A stretch of 64,000 nt of DNA, from positions 4,712,001 through 4,776,000 of the forward strand of contig NZ_CP186694.1 of assembly GCF_049532965.1 (NCBI RefSeq), given 5' to 3'. The notes below the pieces were generated by a model, which was not told the origin of the DNA, made no database searches, and saw only the letters and a list, made by a program, of their open reading frames with translations. Positions 52,325 to 60,838 of this stretch are shown here, in pieces; positions within the stretch are counted from its first letter, which is position 1, and the number at the start of each line of letters is the position of its first letter. Position numbers and translations under genes: made by a program. This DNA comes from Roseateles sp049532965. Its GTDB lineage: Bacteria; Pseudomonadota; Gammaproteobacteria; Burkholderiales; Burkholderiaceae_C.

Positions 52325-53899
52325 ATGACCGAAATCGAACTCCGCTTCCAGATTCCCGAATCGCAATGGCCCGCCGTCCGCCGCTGGGTGGTCGGGACGG
52401 CCAGGTCCGCTGCGGCGGAGGAACGGCTGCAGGCGGCCTATTTCGACACCGCCGAACGCGACCTCGCGCGCGCCGGCTTCGCGTTGCGGCTGCGCCGCGA
52501 GGGGGAGGTCTGGGTGCAGACGCTCAAGGGCGCCGCGCCCGACGGCATGACACGGCTCGAGCACAACGTGCCGCTCGGCGCCGAGACGCCCACGCTCGAC
52601 GTCCAGCGACACGCCGACCATCCCGCCGGACAGGCGCTCCTGCAGTTGCTGACCACCTTGCCGGAGGGCGCCCTGCAGGCGCTGTTCCGTACCGACATCA
52701 CCCGCCTCACGCGTCCGCTGCGAACCCGCTACGGGCTTGTCGAACTGGCGCTCGACCACGGCGCGCTGCTCGCCGGCGAGGGCGACTCGCTGCGGTCCAC
52801 GCCGGTGGCCGAACTCGAGATCGAGCTGAAGAGCGGCCAGGCGCGGGCGGTGCTCGAGGTGGCGCGGCAGTGGGCGGTCGAGCGCTTCGGGCTGTCGCTG
52901 GAGTTGCGGACCAAGGCCCTGCGCGGCGACCTGCTCGCCCGCGGCGTCGACTGCGCGCCGGTGGCCGACTCCGCGGTGACCCATTGGACCGGCGACATGT
53001 CGCGCGACGATGCGCTGCACCTGCTGTTGCGCGACGCGCTGGAGCCGGTCGTCGGCAACGCGTCGCAGATCGCGAGTGGCCGTCATCAGCCCGAGCACCT
53101 GCACCAGCTCCGTGTCGGTCTGCGCCGCTTGCGTGCCGGCCTGCGGCTGCTGGCCGAGGATGACGACGTCGCCCTGCACGCGCTGGCCGACGGCGCGGCG
53201 CAGCTGTCGCGGCGGCTCACCGCCGCGCGTGACGTCGACGCGCAAGCCGAGGCCTCCTGGCGCCGCGCGCTGGACGCCGCCTGGCGCGCCGAACGCCCCT
53301 CCGCCGCCGCTGACGCCCCCACCCCGGCGCGGATCGACGTCGCGGCGTTGCTGCTGACGCGCGAGGTGCAGGGCTGGATGCTCGCGATCATCGGCTGGCT
53401 GGCGCGCCAGGCGCCAGCGCACGAGTCCGAGGAGAACCACGGGCTGGCCTTCGTCCACGCGCGCATCGCCCAGTGGCACGCCGCCGCGGACAAGCAGATC
53501 AAGCGCTTCAATCGCCTCGATGTCGAGGGTCGCCACCACCTTCGCCGACGCCTGCGCCGGTTGCGGCTCGCGATGGAACTCGCCATCGCGGTCCCGGGCG
53601 GCGTCGACGGTCCGCGGCTGTCGAAGAAGGAACTGGGCGCCCGCGCGAAGCGGCTTGCCAGCATCCATGCCGCCGCTCAGCAGCTGGGCGCGCTGAACGA
53701 CCTCGAGGTCGGGCTCTCGCAGGCCCGGGAGGCCTTGTCGCTGGCGATGGCGCATGGGGACGTGCCGGCAGCCGCGCGCGCCGGGTTTGCGCTGGGTTGG
53801 CTCCGCCCCCGGCAGAAGCGCGCGCTGGCCAAGGCGAAGAAGGCCATCAAGGCCGTGGCGCCGATCAAGGACCTCTCTTCTTCCCGGCGCGACAGGTAG
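52325..53899 (+). CDS. CYTH and CHAD domain protein
   Basis: 524 residues. N-terminal CYTH domain (about 1-205) begins with the defining EIELRF (residues 3-8) and has YFDTAERDLARAGFALRLRRE and ELEIELKSG, giving a triphosphate tunnel with many Arg/Lys/Glu. C-terminal CHAD domain (about 225-515) has HQLRVGLRRLRAGLRLL and RLDVEGRHHLRRRLRRLRLAMEL, the conserved His helices that bind polyphosphate. The combination acts as an inorganic triphosphatase or polyphosphate-granule protein. ATG 52325 starts the CYTH motif; upstream in-frame codons lack the pattern. A 105-bp gap precedes it. Confidence 0.92.
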   Translation: MTEIELRFQIPESQWPAVRRWVVGTARSAAAEERLQAAYFDTAERDLARAGFALRLRREGEVWVQTLKGAAPDGMTRLEHNVPLGAETPTLDVQRHADHPAGQALLQLLTTLPEGALQALFRTDITRLTRPLRTRYGLVELALDHGALLAGEGDSLRSTPVAELEIELKSGQARAVLEVARQWAVERFGLSLELRTKALRGDLLARGVDCAPVADSAVTHWTGDMSRDDALHLLLRDALEPVVGNASQIASGRHQPEHLHQLRVGLRRLRAGLRLLAEDDDVALHALADGAAQLSRRLTAARDVDAQAEASWRRALDAAWRAERPSAAADAPTPARIDVAALLLTREVQGWMLAIIGWLARQAPAHESEENHGLAFVHARIAQWHAAADKQIKRFNRLDVEGRHHLRRRLRRLRLAMELAIAVPGGVDGPRLSKKELGARAKRLASIHAAAQQLGALNDLEVGLSQAREALSLAMAHGDVPAAARAGFALGWLRPRQKRALAKAKKAIKAVAPIKDLSSSRRDR

Positions 53900-53939
53900 G
53901 ACTGGAGCACGTTGGCCGAGTGACTTCACTGAGACCCGT

Positions 53940-53969
53940 CCCCGCCCGTCCATGTCCGCACAGGCGGGG
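53940..53969 (+). terminator. Weak hairpin after the CYTH-CHAD gene
   Basis: CCCCGCC (53940-53946) and GGCGGGG (53963-53969) could form a 7-bp stem with a 16-nt loop; no T-run, so only a tentative terminator. Confidence 0.25.
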
Positions 53970-54002
53970 GCGATTCCTCATCCCAGTCAATTCGAGACCG
54001 AT

Positions 54003-54551
54003 ATGTCCAACCACAGCCCTGTCAACCATCCCGCCGCTGACGAAGCCGCCGGCTCCGCCTCGCCTGCCACCGCTGTTCCTGCCGGCGCGCCCTCGGCAGA
54101 TGCCGACAAGATCGCCGGGCTGCTGGCGCACGCGCTCGACGCGGAACAGCTCCGCGCGGCGCAGGCGCTGGCGGCTCGCAAGCTGCTGAACCACGAGGGC
54201 GAGATCTATCCCGCCGACGGCTGCGCGATCACGCTGTCCGTGCTGATGCAGGGCGCGGGCTTCGACGTGCCCGATCTCTACTGGGCCATCGACGTGCCGG
54301 CGATGCTGCTGGCGCGCGGCTGGATCGAAGTACCGCCGGGCGGCCAGCGCGCTGGCGACATCGGCAGCACCTGCCGCACCGAGAAGCATCACGGCGAGGA
54401 CCATGTCTACCTGGTGATGCGCGCGGTCAACGAGGATGAGATGGTGGTCGTCGACAACCAGGCGGCTTACCCGCATTTCCGCTGGGCCAGCGGGCAGGGC
54501 GGCAAGACGCCGACGACGATGTTCTACCGGGCCCCCGACGTGACGGCCTGA
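54003..54551 (+). CDS. Hypothetical protein with papain/CHAP-like Cys-His-Asp/Asn spacing
   Basis: 182 residues. An Ala/Pro/Ser-rich disordered N-terminus (to about 37), then a helix (KIAGLLAHALDAEQLRAAQALA) and a compact domain with DGCAITLSVLMQGAGFDVP (Cys near residue 76), GDIGSTCRTEKHHGEDHVYLV (His in DHVYLV near residue 139) and VVVDNQAAYPHF (Asp-Asn). Cys on a helix N-terminus followed by a strand His and Asp/Asn is the CHAP/NlpC layout, so a cysteine amidase or protease is possible, but I see no signal peptide and no family signature. Alternative: a non-enzymatic relative. Confidence 0.6.
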   Translation: MSNHSPVNHPAADEAAGSASPATAVPAGAPSADADKIAGLLAHALDAEQLRAAQALAARKLLNHEGEIYPADGCAITLSVLMQGAGFDVPDLYWAIDVPAMLLARGWIEVPPGGQRAGDIGSTCRTEKHHGEDHVYLVMRAVNEDEMVVVDNQAAYPHFRWASGQGGKTPTTMFYRAPDVTA

Positions 54552-54576
54552 ACCCGGCGCGCCGCTCAAGGACACA

Positions 54577-54605
54577 CGGCCCGACCGGAAGTCCCGGGCG
54601 GGCCG
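54577..54605. terminator. Convergent hairpin
   Basis: CGGCCCG (54577-54583) and CGGGCCG (54599-54605) with a self-complementary 15-nt core (CCGG...CCGG). Lies between the convergent hypothetical gene and the oxidoreductase gene; a plausible bidirectional stop, no T-run. Confidence 0.4.
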
Positions 54606-54637
54606 CGTCGGTCCAGCAGGCCGCGGTCAGCGACCGA

Positions 54638-57600
54638 TCAGGCGGCTTCCTGCCAGCGCTTGCTCAGTTGGTCCCACTTCAGGCGCGCCGCCTTCACGTG
54701 GCGCTCCTTCACATGGCCGTAGCCGCGGATGTCCTCGGGGATGCGGGCCAGCTCGACCGCCACCGGCAGCCGTTCGGCGCTCAGGCCCTTGGCCAGGATC
54801 GCGTCGATCGTCGCGCGGTAGTCGGCAATCAGCTGGCGCTCCATCTTGCGTTCCGCGGTGTGGCCGAACGGGTCGAAGGCGGTGCCGCGCAGGCCCTTCA
54901 TCTTCGCCAGCAGGCCCATCGCCGGACGCACCCAGCCGCCGAAGGCGCGCTTTTGCAGTTCGCCCTTGTCGTTCTTCTTCGCCAGCAGCGGCGGCGCCAG
55001 GTGGTGCACGACCTTGAAGTCGCCTTCGAACTGGCCCTTGATCTTGTCCAGGAAGCCGGTGTCGGTGTGCAGGCGAGCGACCTCGTACTCGTCCTTGTAG
55101 GCCATCAGCTTGAACAGATAGCGGGCGACGGCTTCGGTCAGGCGCGTGCCGCCCACCGGCTTCTCCGCCTGGCGGACCTTCTCGACGAAGGCGCGGTACT
55201 GCTCGGCGTAAGCGGCGTTCTGGTAGGCGGTCAGGAACTCCACGCGCTTGGCGATCAGCTCGTCCACGCCCTGGCGCTTGACGAAGTTGATGACCTGCTG
55301 CGCGGCGAACAGGGACTGCACGGCGGCCAGGTCATGGGCGCAGCGGCGGCCCCATTCGAAGGCGGCCTTGTTGTTGTCGACCTGCACGCCGTTGAGCTCG
55401 ATCGCCCGCATCAGCGCGGCATGGCTCAGCGGCACGCGGCCCTTCTGCCAGGCGAAGCCCAGCATCAGCGGGTTGGTGTAGAGCGAGTCGCCCAGCAGCT
55501 TCACCGCGACCTCTTCCGCGTCGAACATGCCCAGGTGCGAGGCGCCGACGGCCTTCTGCACCGCGGCTTCGCAGGCCGCGCCGGGGAAGGACCAGTTGGC
55601 GTCGTTGACCAGCGTGGCGGTGGGCGAGCCGTGCGTGTTCAGCGCGACGAAGCTGCGGCCTTCGCGCATGACGGCCAGCGTGGTCTTGTTGGCCGCGACG
55701 ATCGAATCGCAGGCGATGACCAGGTCCGCCTCCGCGGTGCCGACCTTGGTGCAGTAGATCGCTTCCGGCGCGTTGGCGATCTGGATGTGGCTCCAGGTTG
55801 CGCCGCCCTTCTGGGCCAGGCCGGCGGCGTCCTGCGTGACCACGCCCTTGCCCTCGAGGTGGGCCGCCATGCCCAGCAACTGCCCGATCGTGATCACGCC
55901 GGTGCCGCCGACGCCGGCCACCACGATGCCCCAGGCCTCGACCGGGTTGGGCACCAGCGGCTGCGGGATCACCGGCAGCGAGGCGTCGAAGGGGCTGACG
56001 CGCTTGTCCTTCTTCGGCTTCCTGAGCTCGCCGCCCTCGATGGTGACGAAGCTGGGGCAGAAGCCCTTCACGCAGGAGAAGTCCTTGTTGCAGGTGTTCT
56101 GGTTGATCTGGCGCTTGCGGCCGAACCCGGTCTCCAGCGGCTCGACGGACAGGCAGTTCGATTGCACCGAGCAGTCGCCGCAGCCTTCGCAGACCAGCTC
56201 GTTGATGACGGTGCGCTTGGCCGGGTCGGCCAGCTTGCCGCGCTTGCGGCGGCGGCGCTTCTCGGTGGCGCAGGTCTGGTCGTAGATGATGACCGTGGTG
56301 CCGGGGATCTCGCGGAACTGGCGCTGGATGGCGTCTAGCTCGTCGCGGTGGTGGACGGTGACACCGGCTGCGAGCGGCTTGCCGTCGTACTTCTCCGGTT
56401 CGTCGGTGACGATGACCAGCTTGGCGACGCCTTCGCTGATCAGGCTGTTCATGATCTGCGTGACGCTGTGGCCTTCGGGGCGCTCGCCCACCTGCTGGCC
56501 GCCGGTCATCGCGACGGCGTCGTTGTAGAGCACCTTGTAGGTGATGTTCACGCCGGCCGCGATCGACTGGCGGATCGCCAGGATGCCGCTGTGGAAGTAG
56601 GTGCCGTCGCCCAGGTTGCTGAAGATGTGCTTCTCGTCGGTGAACGGCGCCTGGCCGACCCAGGGCACGCCTTCGCCGCCCATCTGGGTGAAGGTCGCGG
56701 TGTTGCGGCCCGGCATCCACGTGACCATGTAGTGGCAGCCGATGCCGCCGACGGCGCGCGAGCCTTCCGGCACGCGGGTGCTGGTGTTGTGCGGGCAGCC
56801 GGAGCAGAACCACGGCGTGCGGTCGGCGCCTCCGGCGGTCTTCTCCTCCGACTTGAGCGACTGCTCCTTGGCGTCGATCAGCGCGACGCGGGCATCGAGG
56901 CGGGCGGCGGTGTCGGCATCGACGCCGAGCTTCTTCAGCCGCTTGGCGATCGCGCGGGCGATGATGGCGGGCGTCAGGTCCGCCTGCGGGCGCAGCAGCC
57001 AGTTGCTGCTGGGGTTGGGGCGCGACCATTCGCCGCCGCTCATGTCGCCCTCGGTCTCGTCGAACTTGCCGAGCACGTTCGGGCGGACGTCGGGGCGCCA
57101 GTTGTACAGCTCTTCCTTGAGCTGGTACTCGATCATCTGGCGCTTCTCCTCGATGACGAGGATCTCCTGCAGCCCCTGGGCGAAGTCGCGGGTGATGGTC
57201 GCTTCGAGGGGCCAGACGACGTTGACCTTGTGCAGCCGGATGCCCAGGCGGCGGCACGCGTCGTCGTCCAGGCCCAGGTCGTGGAGGGCCTGGCGGGTGT
57301 CGTTCCACGCCTTGCCGGAGGCGATCAGCCCGATGCGGTCGTTGGGCGTCGCGATGACGTTGTGGTTCAGGCGGTTGGCGCGGACGTAGGCGAGCGCGGC
57401 GTACCACTTGAAGTCCATCATCCGGGCTTCCTGGTCCAGCGGCGGATCGGGCCAGCGGATGTGCAGGCCGCCCGGGGGCATCTCGAAGTCGGTGGGCAGG
57501 ACGATGTCGACGCGGTCGGGGTCGATGCTGACGCTGCTGGAGGACTCGACGATCTCCTGGATCGTCTTGAGCCCGGACCACAGGCCCGAGAAGCGGCTCA

Positions 57601-58198
57601 TCGCGAACGCGTGCAGGCCCATGTCGAGGATGTCCTGGACGCTCGACGGGAAGAACACGGGGAAGCCGACGGCCTTGAAGACGTGGTCGCTCTGGTGGGC
57701 GGCGGTGGAGCTCTTGGCGATGTGGTCGTCGCCGGCGATGGCGATCACGCCGCCATGCCTGCTGGTGCCGGCCATGTTGGCGTGCTTGAAGACGTCGATG
57801 CAGCGGTCGACGCCGGGGCCCTTGCCGTACCACATGCCGAAGACGCCGTCGAACTTCTTCTTCTCGGGGAAGAGGTCGAGCTGCTGGGTGCCCCAGACGG
57901 CGGTGGCGCCGAGTTCCTCGTTGACGCCGGGCTGGAAGACGATGTTCTGCTTGGCCAGGTGCTTCCTGGCGGCCATCAGGGCCTGGTCGTAGCCGCCCAG
58001 CGGGGAGCCGCGGTAGCCGGAGATGAAGCCGGCGGTATTGAGGCCGGCCATGGCGTCGCGGGTGCGTTGCAGCATCGGCAGGCGGACCAGCGCCTGGACG
58101 CCGCTCATGAAGGCGCGGCCCTCGTCGAGTGCGTACTTGTCGTCCAGCGTGACCTTTTCTAGCGCACGCAGGATGTGTTCGGGCAAGGGGGCGTTCAT
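54638..58198 (-). CDS. Indolepyruvate ferredoxin oxidoreductase, fused alpha-gamma subunits
   Basis: 1186 residues. Oxidatively decarboxylates aryl-2-oxoacids from aromatic amino acid transamination to aryl-acetyl-CoA, passing electrons to ferredoxin. The N-terminal pyrimidine-binding part (GLNTAGFISGYRGSPLGGYD) and the TPP-binding part (CSGCPHNTSTRVPEGSRAVGGIGCHYM) make up the IorA-like half. A Cys-rich block (CEGCGDCSVQSNC, CNKDFSCVKGFCPS) follows, with cysteine spacing that may carry Fe-S. A gamma-like domain begins WGIVVAGVGGTGVITIGQLLG. This single-chain type is typical of Alpha/Betaproteobacteria. AGGAG lies about 10 nt before ATG 58198. Divergent from a Lrp/AsnC regulator that probably controls it. 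Confidence 0.95.
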   Translation of the reverse strand: MNAPLPEHILRALEKVTLDDKYALDEGRAFMSGVQALVRLPMLQRTRDAMAGLNTAGFISGYRGSPLGGYDQALMAARKHLAKQNIVFQPGVNEELGATAVWGTQQLDLFPEKKKFDGVFGMWYGKGPGVDRCIDVFKHANMAGTSRHGGVIAIAGDDHIAKSSTAAHQSDHVFKAVGFPVFFPSSVQDILDMGLHAFAMSRFSGLWSGLKTIQEIVESSSSVSIDPDRVDIVLPTDFEMPPGGLHIRWPDPPLDQEARMMDFKWYAALAYVRANRLNHNVIATPNDRIGLIASGKAWNDTRQALHDLGLDDDACRRLGIRLHKVNVVWPLEATITRDFAQGLQEILVIEEKRQMIEYQLKEELYNWRPDVRPNVLGKFDETEGDMSGGEWSRPNPSSNWLLRPQADLTPAIIARAIAKRLKKLGVDADTAARLDARVALIDAKEQSLKSEEKTAGGADRTPWFCSGCPHNTSTRVPEGSRAVGGIGCHYMVTWMPGRNTATFTQMGGEGVPWVGQAPFTDEKHIFSNLGDGTYFHSGILAIRQSIAAGVNITYKVLYNDAVAMTGGQQVGERPEGHSVTQIMNSLISEGVAKLVIVTDEPEKYDGKPLAAGVTVHHRDELDAIQRQFREIPGTTVIIYDQTCATEKRRRRKRGKLADPAKRTVINELVCEGCGDCSVQSNCLSVEPLETGFGRKRQINQNTCNKDFSCVKGFCPSFVTIEGGELRKPKKDKRVSPFDASLPVIPQPLVPNPVEAWGIVVAGVGGTGVITIGQLLGMAAHLEGKGVVTQDAAGLAQKGGATWSHIQIANAPEAIYCTKVGTAEADLVIACDSIVAANKTTLAVMREGRSFVALNTHGSPTATLVNDANWSFPGAACEAAVQKAVGASHLGMFDAEEVAVKLLGDSLYTNPLMLGFAWQKGRVPLSHAALMRAIELNGVQVDNNKAAFEWGRRCAHDLAAVQSLFAAQQVINFVKRQGVDELIAKRVEFLTAYQNAAYAEQYRAFVEKVRQAEKPVGGTRLTEAVARYLFKLMAYKDEYEVARLHTDTGFLDKIKGQFEGDFKVVHHLAPPLLAKKNDKGELQKRAFGGWVRPAMGLLAKMKGLRGTAFDPFGHTAERKMERQLIADYRATIDAILAKGLSAERLPVAVELARIPEDIRGYGHVKERHVKAARLKWDQLSKRWQEAA

Positions 58199-58403
58199 GC
58201 GGGGAGTCTCCTGATGGGTGGCTGACCTCCGGTCCCGCTTGTGGCGGGGCCGTGTGCCTTGGCTGCCGTCGCGCCGAGTATGGCGGCGCGCGGAAAACGC
58301 AGCGAACAGTGTAGGAAACAATGCCCGGCGAGTGCTTGCTCGTTGTGCCCCGGCGGGGATCGCTTGAGCAAGAATCTTTCCCGAAATGGCGAAAGGAATT
58401 CGA
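58199..58403. promoter_or_regulatory. Divergent promoter region of the indolepyruvate gene and lrp-like gene
   Basis: 205 bp. An imperfect CGAG-N6-CTCG dyad (58330-58343) and TTGAGCAAGAATCTTTC (58363-58379) with an A/T-rich centre are the best Lrp-type site candidates. AAAGGA precedes the regulator's start at 58,404. Confidence 0.3.
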
Positions 58404-58997
58404 ATGGCATCGAAAAGCGGGCATTCAGGGAAAACCATGAGGGTACCGGCGGCGGCGGCGGGGGCCTCGGGGGGCGAGGAGGCCGACGACACGTCGGTGT
58501 CCGGCGGTCCGGCGAGCGGGGAGCTGGACCGGTATCACGTGGCGATCCTGGCGGAGTTGCAGCGCGAGGCGCGGCTGTCCAACGCGGAACTGGCGGCGCG
58601 GATCGGCCTGTCGCCGGCGCCGACGTGGCGCCGGGTGCGATGGCTGGAGGAGCAGGGCTTCATCACCGGCTACCGCGCGGAGATCGACCGTCGACGGCTG
58701 GGGCTGGGGGTGCTCGCGTTCGTGCGGGTGGACGCGGACCGCAACAACGGTGCGGCGACCAAGGAGCTCGAGGAAGCGATCCGGCAACTGCCCGAGGTGA
58801 TCGCCTGCCACTACATCAGCGGGGCAGGGACCTTCGAGCTGGAGGTGATGGCGACCGACCTGGATGCGTTCAGCCGGTTCTCGATCGACACGCTGCTCAA
58901 CCTGCCGAATGTGAAGGACATCCACACGAGCTTTTCGCTCGGGGAGGTGAAGGCGGGCGGCGCGTTGCCGTTGGGGCATTTGAAGCCCAAAGGATGA
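58404..58997 (+). CDS. Lrp/AsnC family transcriptional regulator
   Basis: 197 residues. An unusual 45-residue Gly/Ala-rich and acidic N-terminal extension, then the HTH domain (about 45-95: LDRYHVAILAELQREARLSNAELAARIGLSPAPTWRRVRWLEEQGFI) and the RAM ligand domain (LGVLAFVRVDADRNNG, VIACHYISGAGTFELEVMATDLDAF). The GAGTFELEV stretch is the effector/oligomer signature. It probably senses an amino acid and controls the divergent indolepyruvate oxidoreductase gene. ATG 58404 has AAAGGA 8 nt ahead; ATG 58386 is in frame but lacks such a site. Convergent with the microcin-associated gene. Confidence 0.93.
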   Translation: MASKSGHSGKTMRVPAAAAGASGGEEADDTSVSGGPASGELDRYHVAILAELQREARLSNAELAARIGLSPAPTWRRVRWLEEQGFITGYRAEIDRRRLGLGVLAFVRVDADRNNGAATKELEEAIRQLPEVIACHYISGAGTFELEVMATDLDAFSRFSIDTLLNLPNVKDIHTSFSLGEVKAGGALPLGHLKPKG

Positions 58998-59024
58998 GCG
59001 GCCACCGATTCATCGGCGGCCGCT
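58997..59024. terminator. Strong hairpin between lrp-like gene and immunity gene
   Basis: A 13-bp stem with one mismatch (58997-59009 and 59012-59024) closed by 2 nt, overlapping the lrp-like stop and ending 15 bp from the convergent stop of the small membrane gene. GTCTT follows; likely terminates both directions. Confidence 0.6.
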
Positions 59025-59038
59025 GTCGGGTCTTGCGC

Positions 59039-59248
59039 TCAGCAGCGCTTATCGAATCCGCCCATCCCCCACACCACCATTCCCAGGACACATCCAGTAC
59101 TGAAGACCATCAGCGCCCAATAGGAAAATGTCGGCCACTCCGAGAATACCCCTCGCTGCACGACGGGTTGAAGGATTGCGAACATCAGCAGTGACTTTCC
59201 CGCCCAGCGAGGAGTCAAAGCCGCGGAGCTGTCGGTGTTTTGGCCCAT
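59039..59248 (-). CDS. Small membrane protein, candidate immunity protein for the adjacent microcin
   Basis: 69 residues. Begins MGQNTDSSAALTPRWAGK. One weakly hydrophobic helix (SLLMFAILQPVV, about 19-30) and one clear TM helix (YWALMVFSTGCVLGMVVWGMGG, about 42-63) give a hairpin topology, then a basic FDKRC end. The ATG lies 2 nt after the stop of the double-glycine precursor gene, the usual tight coupling of bacteriocin and immunity genes. Size, charge and two-helix character fit class II immunity proteins, but no sequence match is claimed. A longer open frame reaching 59,446 exists, but its N-terminal part is only the antisense-looking shadow of the precursor gene. Confidence 0.55.
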   Translation of the reverse strand: MGQNTDSSAALTPRWAGKSLLMFAILQPVVQRGVFSEWPTFSYWALMVFSTGCVLGMVVWGMGGFDKRC

Positions 59249-59250
59249 GG

Positions 59251-59520
59251 CTACTGTTGGGCATTGCACACCTTCGGCTCGCCCGCCAAGCCTCCGGCAA
59301 TGAAACCGCCGATCCCGCCGGCGATAAATCCGACCCCGAAGCCGAATCCTGCGGCAGGACCAAGAACGGCCCCTGTGATTCCTCCGGCGATCCCCGTGCT
59401 GATAGCCCCGGTCCATGCGGAGGACACCGCAGCATTCATATCCCACCCGCCCGCCACCAAGTCGATTTCGTCCGGGGTCAGTTCCTGAATACCGTCACGG
59501 GAAAGTTCCATCGTAGACAT
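59251..59520 (-). CDS. Class II microcin/bacteriocin precursor with double-glycine leader (candidate)
   Basis: 89 residues. Leader 1-25 has the pattern ELTPDEIDLVAGG: hydrophobic residues at the canonical -4, -7 and -12 spacing and Gly-Gly at 24-25, the cleavage signal for peptidase-domain ABC exporters. The 64-residue core is hydrophobic and glycine-rich with GxxxG-like runs (GGITGAVLGPAAGFGFGVG, GGIGGFIAGGLAG), as in pore-forming class II peptides, and ends EPKVCNAQQ with a single Cys. AAGG lies 9 nt before ATG 59520. A putative immunity gene follows 2 nt after the stop. No exporter is in the window, so secretion would need an unlinked transporter. Confidence 0.75.
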   Translation of the reverse strand: MSTMELSRDGIQELTPDEIDLVAGGWDMNAAVSSAWTGAISTGIAGGITGAVLGPAAGFGFGVGFIAGGIGGFIAGGLAGEPKVCNAQQ

Positions 59521-59599
59521 AGTCTTGCCTTGTATCGTTGAGTTGAGATACCGCGATCTGCGGCGCTGACGCCCCGCTGTTTGGCGGTGCGTGAAGGCG

Positions 59600-59733
59600 A
59601 CCCTATCTTTTCCATCCAGCAGGTTGAAATAGGGGGAAATTCCATCGTGAAAACGTGCGATGGGTTCCTGCAAATATTGGCAGATGACCGACGCATGAAA
59701 TGACACGAATTGGCTGACCCAATTCAGCTGAAT
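59600..59733. promoter_or_regulatory. Palindrome-rich control region upstream of the microcin gene
   Basis: Gene-free 59521-59877 is clearly less GC-rich than its flanks. It contains a GAATTGG-N5-CCAATTC dyad (59707-59725), overlapping the perfect 12-bp palindrome ATTCAGCTGAAT (59722-59733). A CCATCG/CGATGG pair lies at about 59643-59664, and CCCTAT/ATAGGG near 59600-59634. These are operator-like, at 80-215 bp from the microcin start; no confident -35/-10 pair is seen. Confidence 0.45.
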
Positions 59734-59877
59734 GCAGGGGCGTTGTCCGACACCGGCGCAGGAAGTCGGCGGAACTATTCGCACCCGCTGTACTGGTCGC
59801 ACTCGCAAGCCCCTGTATCGCGCCGGTGGGGAGGGCGGCTGGCATAGTCGGCGATCCGCTCGTTCGCCCCGGCCGCC

Positions 59878-60762
59878 ATGACGCTTCCGCTCAGACATTT
59901 CCTGCTCGCGCTGTCCGTGGTGGCCATCTGGGGAAGCAATTTCGTCGTGATCCGCTGGGGCCTGGACGCGTTCCCGCCGCTGCTGTTTGCGGCGCTGCGG
60001 TTCACGCTCGCCGCGGTGCCGGCGATGTTCCTGCTTCCCAGGCCCAAGGTCGGCTGGCGCAATCTGGCCGCGTATGGCGCCCTCGTCGGCGTGGGCCAGT
60101 TCGGATTGCTCTACCTGGCGATGCGCTCGCAGATCTCGCCTGGCCTGGCCTCGCTCGTGATCCAGACGCAGGTGTTCTTCACGCTGCTGCTCGCCATGCG
60201 GATGAATGGTGAACGGGTGCAGGGATTCCAGTGGCTCGCGCTGGCGATGGCCGCGGGGGGCATCGGCGTGATCGCGTCCCACACCGACGGCTCGACCACC
60301 GTGCTCGGCCTCGCGATGGTGTTGCTCGCCGCGTTCAGCTGGTCCGGAGGCAACATCGTCGGCAAGCGCGCCGGCGCGGTGAACATGCTTGCCTACGTGA
60401 TCTGGAGCAGCGCCTTCGCCGCCCCGCCGCTGTTCGCGCTGTCCTTCATCGTCGAAGGGCCGGCCCAGATGGGCGAGGCGCTGCGTCATGCCAGCCTGGG
60501 CGCCTGGGCCGCCGTGCTGTGGCAATCGTTCGGCAACACGCTGTTCGGCTACGGCGCCTGGAGCTGGCTGCTCTCCCGCCATCCCGCCGCCACCATCGTG
60601 CCGATGGCGCTGCTCGTGCCGGTGTTCGGCATGAGCTGCTCCGCGCTGCTGCTCGGCGAAGGGCTGCCGCCATGGAAGCTGATGGCCGCGGCGCTCGTGA
60701 TCAGCGGGCTCGCCATCAACCTGCTGTGGCCGCGCGTGCGCGGCGTGCTGCGGACCGCATGA
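59878..60762 (+). CDS. EamA/DMT family transporter
   Basis: 294 residues with ten TM helices in two EamA repeats: FLLALSVVAIWGSNFVVIRWGLDAFPPLLFAALRF opens repeat 1 and GLAMVLLAAFSWSGGNIVGKRAG opens repeat 2. It probably exports an amino acid or related metabolite (family knowledge; substrate not readable). ATG 59878 starts the first helix. It is divergent from the microcin gene with 357 bp between; a role in self-protection is not suggested by sequence. Confidence 0.9.
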   Translation: MTLPLRHFLLALSVVAIWGSNFVVIRWGLDAFPPLLFAALRFTLAAVPAMFLLPRPKVGWRNLAAYGALVGVGQFGLLYLAMRSQISPGLASLVIQTQVFFTLLLAMRMNGERVQGFQWLALAMAAGGIGVIASHTDGSTTVLGLAMVLLAAFSWSGGNIVGKRAGAVNMLAYVIWSSAFAAPPLFALSFIVEGPAQMGEALRHASLGAWAAVLWQSFGNTLFGYGAWSWLLSRHPAATIVPMALLVPVFGMSCSALLLGEGLPPWKLMAAALVISGLAINLLWPRVRGVLRTA

Positions 60763-60826
60763 GCCTGCGGCAGGCGGTCGCGGCTGGGCCGTTTCCTTGG
60801 CCTGACGTCGCATTCGCGCCGAGGCG

Positions 60827-60832
60827 TATGCT
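60827..60832 (+). promoter_or_regulatory. Candidate -10 hexamer for a leaderless transcript
   Basis: TATGCT ends 6 nt before ATG 60,839; CTGACG at 60802-60807 gives a possible -35 at 19 bp. No ribosome-binding site lies between. Confidence 0.3.
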
Positions 60833-60838
60833 GCCGCG

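Noticed and set aside
55332..58424. Alternative long frame on the same strand as the indolepyruvate oxidoreductase gene
   Set aside because: Overlaps the whole enzyme gene in another frame, with Arg/Pro-rich nonsense composition.
59039..59446. 135-codon version of the small immunity-type gene
   Set aside because: Its first 66 residues are an Arg-rich out-of-frame reading of the microcin precursor gene; the hydrophobic protein-like part starts at 59248.
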